NCBI GenBank assembly: GCA_903862955.1
Contig: CAIPAH010000024.1
Location: forward strand, 186,001 to 250,000
DNA length: 64,000 nucleotides
Direction of reading: 5' to 3'
From: an uncultured Opitutia bacterium
GTDB taxonomy: Bacteria > Verrucomicrobiota > Verrucomicrobiia > Opitutales > Opitutaceae
Positions 61,077 through 64,000 of the stretch are shown piece after piece. A model generated the notes under the pieces. The model was not told the DNA's origin and did no database searches. It worked only from the letters and a program-made list of their open reading frames with translations. The position numbers and the translations under genes are program-made. How positions within the stretch are numbered: position 1 is the first letter of the stretch; each line of letters starts with the position of its first letter.

Positions 61077-61655
61077 CTACTCGCGCCACGTAAACGCGTG
61101 GCAGAGCGCAACGCCCGCGGCATCCGCCTCGTCCGCCGCCAGCGGCCGCCCGTGTCCGAGCAGCGCCATCACCGTGCGCGCCATCTGCTCCTTGCTCGCC
61201 CGGCCCGCCCCCACTACCGCGAGCTTCACGCGGAGCGGCGGATACTCGTAAACCGGCCGCGCGTGCAGGGCCACGGCCGCGATGGCCGCGCCGCGCGCCG
61301 CGCCGAGGATCTGCGCCGTCTGGAAATTCTGCACGTAGATCGTCTGCTCCAGCGCCACGTGCTTCACGTCCACTCCGACCAGCATCGCTGTCACCGCCCG
61401 GTGGATCTCCGCCAGCGCGACCGCCATCGGCTGCTTCGCCGCCACCCGCACCGTCGCGCACCGCAGCAACACCGGCTGACGTCCCGGCGCAAATTCCACC
61501 AGCGCGAGCCCGGTGCCCCGCAGCGAGGGGTCAATGCCAAGCACCACCCCGCGAAACGGCGGGCGTTGCAGGGACACGATCGCCGGCCCGCTCGAGGGGA
61601 CGGAGCGTCCCTCGAGTTTCGCCTTCCACATCTGCCGGACGTTCATGCGTGCCAT
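61077..61655 (-). CDS. ruvC: crossover junction endodeoxyribonuclease RuvC
   Basis: The 192-residue resolvase cleaves Holliday junctions. Catalytic acidic residues are in GIDPSLRGTG, ALEQTIY and DEADAAGVALCH. Its first 37 residues (MNVRQMWKAKLEG region) extend beyond the usual RuvC start, and an alternative start nearer GVVLGID is possible. The gene follows a TSUP transporter by two bases and belongs to a recF-TSUP-ruvC unit; ruvA and ruvB are not visible. Confidence 0.93.
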   Translation of the reverse strand: MARMNVRQMWKAKLEGRSVPSSGPAIVSLQRPPFRGVVLGIDPSLRGTGLALVEFAPGRQPVLLRCATVRVAAKQPMAVALAEIHRAVTAMLVGVDVKHVALEQTIYVQNFQTAQILGAARGAAIAAVALHARPVYEYPPLRVKLAVVGAGRASKEQMARTVMALLGHGRPLAADEADAAGVALCHAFTWRE

Positions 61656-61657
61656 GG

Positions 61658-62428
61658 TTAGAACAAGAGCTTTAACCCCGCCGCCGCCGCGAGTCCAAGC
61701 GCAAGGTTTTCGAACAGCTTCTGGTCGATCCGCTGCAGGATCACGCGACCTGCCAGCGCGCCCACGATCACCGCGGGCAGCAGGATGAGGTTGCCGCGGA
61801 AGCTGTGCGCGTCGATCAACCCGAGGTTCACCATGAACGGCACCTTGAACAGGTTCATCAGCAAAAAATAATACGCGCCGGTCCCCATGTATTCCATCTT
61901 CGGCAGGCGCATCGCCAGCAGGTAGATCACCATCAACGGCCCCGCCGCGTTCGCCACCAGCGTCGTGAACCCCGCGAGCACCCCGATGACCGGTGCAAAC
62001 CAGACGCCGTGCTCCGGCACCTCGCCAACCGCTCCGACCGACCCGTTGCCGCGTTCCCGCTTCGCTTGCGCGCGGCGGATGAGGTGCAGTCCCAGCAGGC
62101 TCAGCACAATCAGCCCGATCAACACTTTCGCCTGCCGGTCATCGATCCGCCCCAGCGCGAAGTAGCCCGCCACCACCCCTAGCGCCGTCCACGGAAACAG
62201 TTTCCACAGGTAACTCCATTGCGCGTGCCGGCGATACGACGCCACGGCCACGACGTCGGCAAACACCAGCATCGGCAGCACGAACCCGCTCGCCTGCCGC
62301 GCGGGCAAGAGGTTCGCGAAGATCACCACCGCCAGCATCCCCAGGCCGCTGATGCCCGTCTTGGCGAGGCCGATCGCCAGCGCGGCCACCACCGCCAAGA
62401 CCCATTGCCAGAGTTCGAGATGCATCAT
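61658..62428 (-). CDS. TSUP (TauE/SafE) family membrane transporter
   Basis: The 256-residue protein has about eight membrane helices in two repeats. Each repeat begins with the family motif: [13 protein letters not shown] and [18 protein letters not shown] carriers move sulfite, sulfonates or other organic anions; the substrate is unknown. The start overlaps the recF stop by four bases and ruvC follows two bases later. Confidence 0.92.
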   Translation of the reverse strand: MMHLELWQWVLAVVAALAIGLAKTGISGLGMLAVVIFANLLPARQASGFVLPMLVFADVVAVASYRRHAQWSYLWKLFPWTALGVVAGYFALGRIDDRQAKVLIGLIVLSLLGLHLIRRAQAKRERGNGSVGAVGEVPEHGVWFAPVIGVLAGFTTLVANAAGPLMVIYLLAMRLPKMEYMGTGAYYFLLMNLFKVPFMVNLGLIDAHSFRGNLILLPAVIVGALAGRVILQRIDQKLFENLALGLAAAAGLKLLF

Positions 62429-63513
62429 GGGGCGGCGGTCTCCCCGGTAAACGTGCCGTCCACCACGGCGAACACCTGCCACTCGCCCAAGCCCTCTTCC
62501 GGCCGCGTCGTGCCCGTCGCGATGATCTGCGACGCCGGGTCGATCACCGACCAGAATTTTGCCCGCCGCGCCGGGTCCAACTCGCCCAGCACGTCGTCTG
62601 CCAGCAGCACCGGCCGCACGCCGCTCTTTTCGTGAAACCACGCGGCCTGCGCCAGCCGCAGCGCCAGCACCAGCGATCGTTGCTGGCCCTCCGACGCGAA
62701 ATCCTTCGCCGCCGTGCCGTGCACGGAAAAATGAAAGTCATCGCGATGCGGCCCCGTCAGCGTCGTGCGGAATTGCGCGTCGCGCGCCCGACCCGACTCG
62801 AACCGCGCCAGCAGCGCCTCCGCCGATGCGTCCGCAAAATCCGGCTCGTAGGCCAGTCCCGCCGCCTCCGCACCGTCGCACAACCGGCCATAGGCCCCCT
62901 GCAGCGACGCGCCGAGTTCCTTCAACCCCGCCGCGCGCCGGGCAACCAACTCCGCCGCCGCGGGCGCGAGGATGCGCTCGAACGCCGCCAGTTCGGCTTC
63001 CACCGCGCCACCGCGCTTGAGCAGGCTGTTCCGCTCCGCCAGCGCACGGCCGTATTGCTGCAGCGCGGTGAGATAACCGGCGTCCATCGCCGACAGCGTG
63101 AGATCCAGCCAGCGGCGCCGCAGCGCGGGCGCGCCCCGCACGAGCTGCAGGTCCTGCGCCGAGAACACCACCGTCGGAAACTTGCCCAGGTAATCCGCCA
63201 GCCGCGTGACGCGCCCCTGGTCGTGCCACAATTCCTTGCCGTCGTGACGCAGCTTGATCGTGACATGCGTTTCGCCATGGCGCTCATGCTCCAACTCCGC
63301 CGTCACCGCCGCGATGTGCTGGCCGTGGCCGATCAGCAGCTTGTTGTCCGTCGCCCGGAACGACCGCAGTGCCGTGATGAACCCCGCCGCCTCGAGCAGG
63401 TTGGTCTTCCCCTGCCCGTTTGCCCCCACGAGAAACGACTGCCGGCCGGCCAGCTCGAGCGTGGCAAAGCCCACGTTTCGAAAATGCCGCAGCGTGATCT
63501 TTTTCAGGCGCAT
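62425..63513 (-). CDS. recF: DNA replication/repair protein RecF
   Basis: The 362-residue SMC-like ATPase loads recombination proteins at single-strand gaps with RecO and RecR. It begins [12 protein letters not shown], with Walker [17 protein letters not shown] (about 30-45), the [14 protein letters not shown] motif, signature [16 protein letters not shown] and Walker [12 protein letters not shown]. dnaA and dnaN are not adjacent, so the usual replication cluster is broken. The ATG at 63513 (LKK start) is preferred over upstream in-frame extension through repeat DNA. Confidence 0.96.
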   Translation of the reverse strand: MRLKKITLRHFRNVGFATLELAGRQSFLVGANGQGKTNLLEAAGFITALRSFRATDNKLLIGHGQHIAAVTAELEHERHGETHVTIKLRHDGKELWHDQGRVTRLADYLGKFPTVVFSAQDLQLVRGAPALRRRWLDLTLSAMDAGYLTALQQYGRALAERNSLLKRGGAVEAELAAFERILAPAAAELVARRAAGLKELGASLQGAYGRLCDGAEAAGLAYEPDFADASAEALLARFESGRARDAQFRTTLTGPHRDDFHFSVHGTAAKDFASEGQQRSLVLALRLAQAAWFHEKSGVRPVLLADDVLGELDPARRAKFWSVIDPASQIIATGTTRPEEGLGEWQVFAVVDGTFTGETAAP

Positions 63514-63539
63514 GACCGGGAGCGCCTGATTCAGGCAGG

Positions 63540-63658
63540 GTTGACCACGAAAAGGCACGAAAATTTCCGGGGTTTCGGCTCTAATCACCCGCGCGCCCAT
63601 AGGCGCAATGGAGTCACATCCGCAGCCCCGGCAATTCTTGTGCCTCTTCGTGGCCAAC
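63540..63658. repeat. family A palindromic repeat, copy 3
   Basis: The left arm reads GTTGACCACGAAAAGGCACG and the right arm, on the other strand, GGTTGGCCACGAAGAGGCAC. Pairing continues inward (TTTCCGGGGTTTCGG with TTGCCGGGGCTGCGG). The centre has GCGCCCATAGGCGC. It occupies the divergent spacer between recF and gmhA. Confidence 0.85.
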
Positions 63659-63725
63659 CTCCGGTCGTTTCCGGCCGCAACAATTTCTTTCCCTCCTCCG
63701 CACTCTCGGCTACTCCTTTTCCCGC

Positions 63726-64000
63726 ATGACCTTCGAAGCCTCGCTCGCGGAATCCGTCAAAACGCTGCAGGGCCTGACTGCCCTCCGCCCCACCATCGAC
63801 CGGGCCGGCCAGATGATCCTCGCGACGCTGCAGCGCGGGGGAAAACTGCTCATCGCCGGCAACGGCGGGAGCGCCGCCGAGGCCGCGCATTTCTCGACGG
63901 AACTCGTCGGCCGCTACCAGAAGAGCCGACGCGCCCTCCCGGCCATCGCGCTGTCGTCCGACGGCTCGCTCATCACCTGCATCGGCAACGACTACGGCTT
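63726..64000 (+). CDS. gmhA: phosphoheptose isomerase, N-terminal part (cut by window edge)
   Basis: The frame opens at ATG 63726 and runs to the window end (91 residues). The SIS domain is clear: [26 protein letters not shown], then [19 protein letters not shown]. GmhA converts sedoheptulose-7-phosphate to the heptose phosphate used in LPS core and S-layer sugars. With waaA at the other end it supports a Gram-negative LPS. Other SIS isomerases are possible until the C-terminus is seen. Confidence 0.88.
   Translation, partial: MTFEASLAESVKTLQGLTALRPTIDRAGQMILATLQRGGKLLIAGNGGSAAEAAHFSTELVGRYQKSRRALPAIALSSDGSLITCIGNDYG

Overview
The window comes from a high-GC, Gram-negative chromosome. LPS genes (waaA, the start of gmhA), an outer-membrane export lipoprotein and a mostly housekeeping gene set support this. 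The gene families, their order (phoH - 7TM-HD - ybeY - recO) and two lineage-restricted unknown proteins fit Verrucomicrobiota, most likely an Opitutales/Opitutaceae-type organism. That placement is inference from gene content, not from a marker tree. No rRNA, CRISPR array, prophage or integrative element is visible.

Layout. 1-4.6 kb: 5' end of a SWIM-like protein on the minus strand, then a four-gene ATGA-coupled operon (GT4, MGDG-synthase-like GT28, diacylglycerol kinase, PlcP/LpxH-like phosphoesterase) that looks like a membrane-lipid remodelling cassette. 4.6-8 kb: waaA and a tetR-fabF pair. 8.2-14.3 kb: HIT protein, phoH, 7TM-HD phosphodiesterase, ybeY, DUF502, recO. 14.5-21.5 kb: a nuclease-XPD helicase fusion, then a minus-strand gntR - serine hydrolase - ABC ATPase - permease operon. 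21.7-25.9 kb: tandem S9 peptidases. 26-31.2 kb: pyrR-pyrB-pyrC, CPBP protease, thiL, tsaE. 31.2-39.5 kb: thioesterase, large unknown protein, tRNA-Leu(GAG), pyrD, acidic protein, Wza-like lipoprotein, APC permease, hemB. 39.7-44 kb: cysS, thrS and a RAYT transposase. 44-48.8 kb: a complete trans-4-hydroxyproline catabolic operon. 48.9-53 kb: PII-AmtB-PII and aspS. 53.2-64 kb: gpmI with two small genes, hemH, hybrid histidine kinase, SulP transporter, recF-TSUP-ruvC, and the start of gmhA.

Structural signals. The intergenic spaces carry several families of long imperfect palindromes. Family A (three copies) is built on TTGGCCACGAAGAGGCACAA arms; family B has two copies. Related low-complexity DNA has entered reading frames of the helicase and ybeY without breaking them, and it supplies the 3' end of pyrR. 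A RAYT gene is bracketed by its own inverted REP-like sites, and a separate GTAG-type REP pair lies 9 kb away. The leader and first codons of the second S9 peptidase match the leader and first codons of pyrR, as if the tandem duplication broke inside pyrR.

Leading candidates for something not well described are the lipid-remodelling operon, the pyrR-leader/S9 duplication junction, and the repeat invasion of coding sequence.
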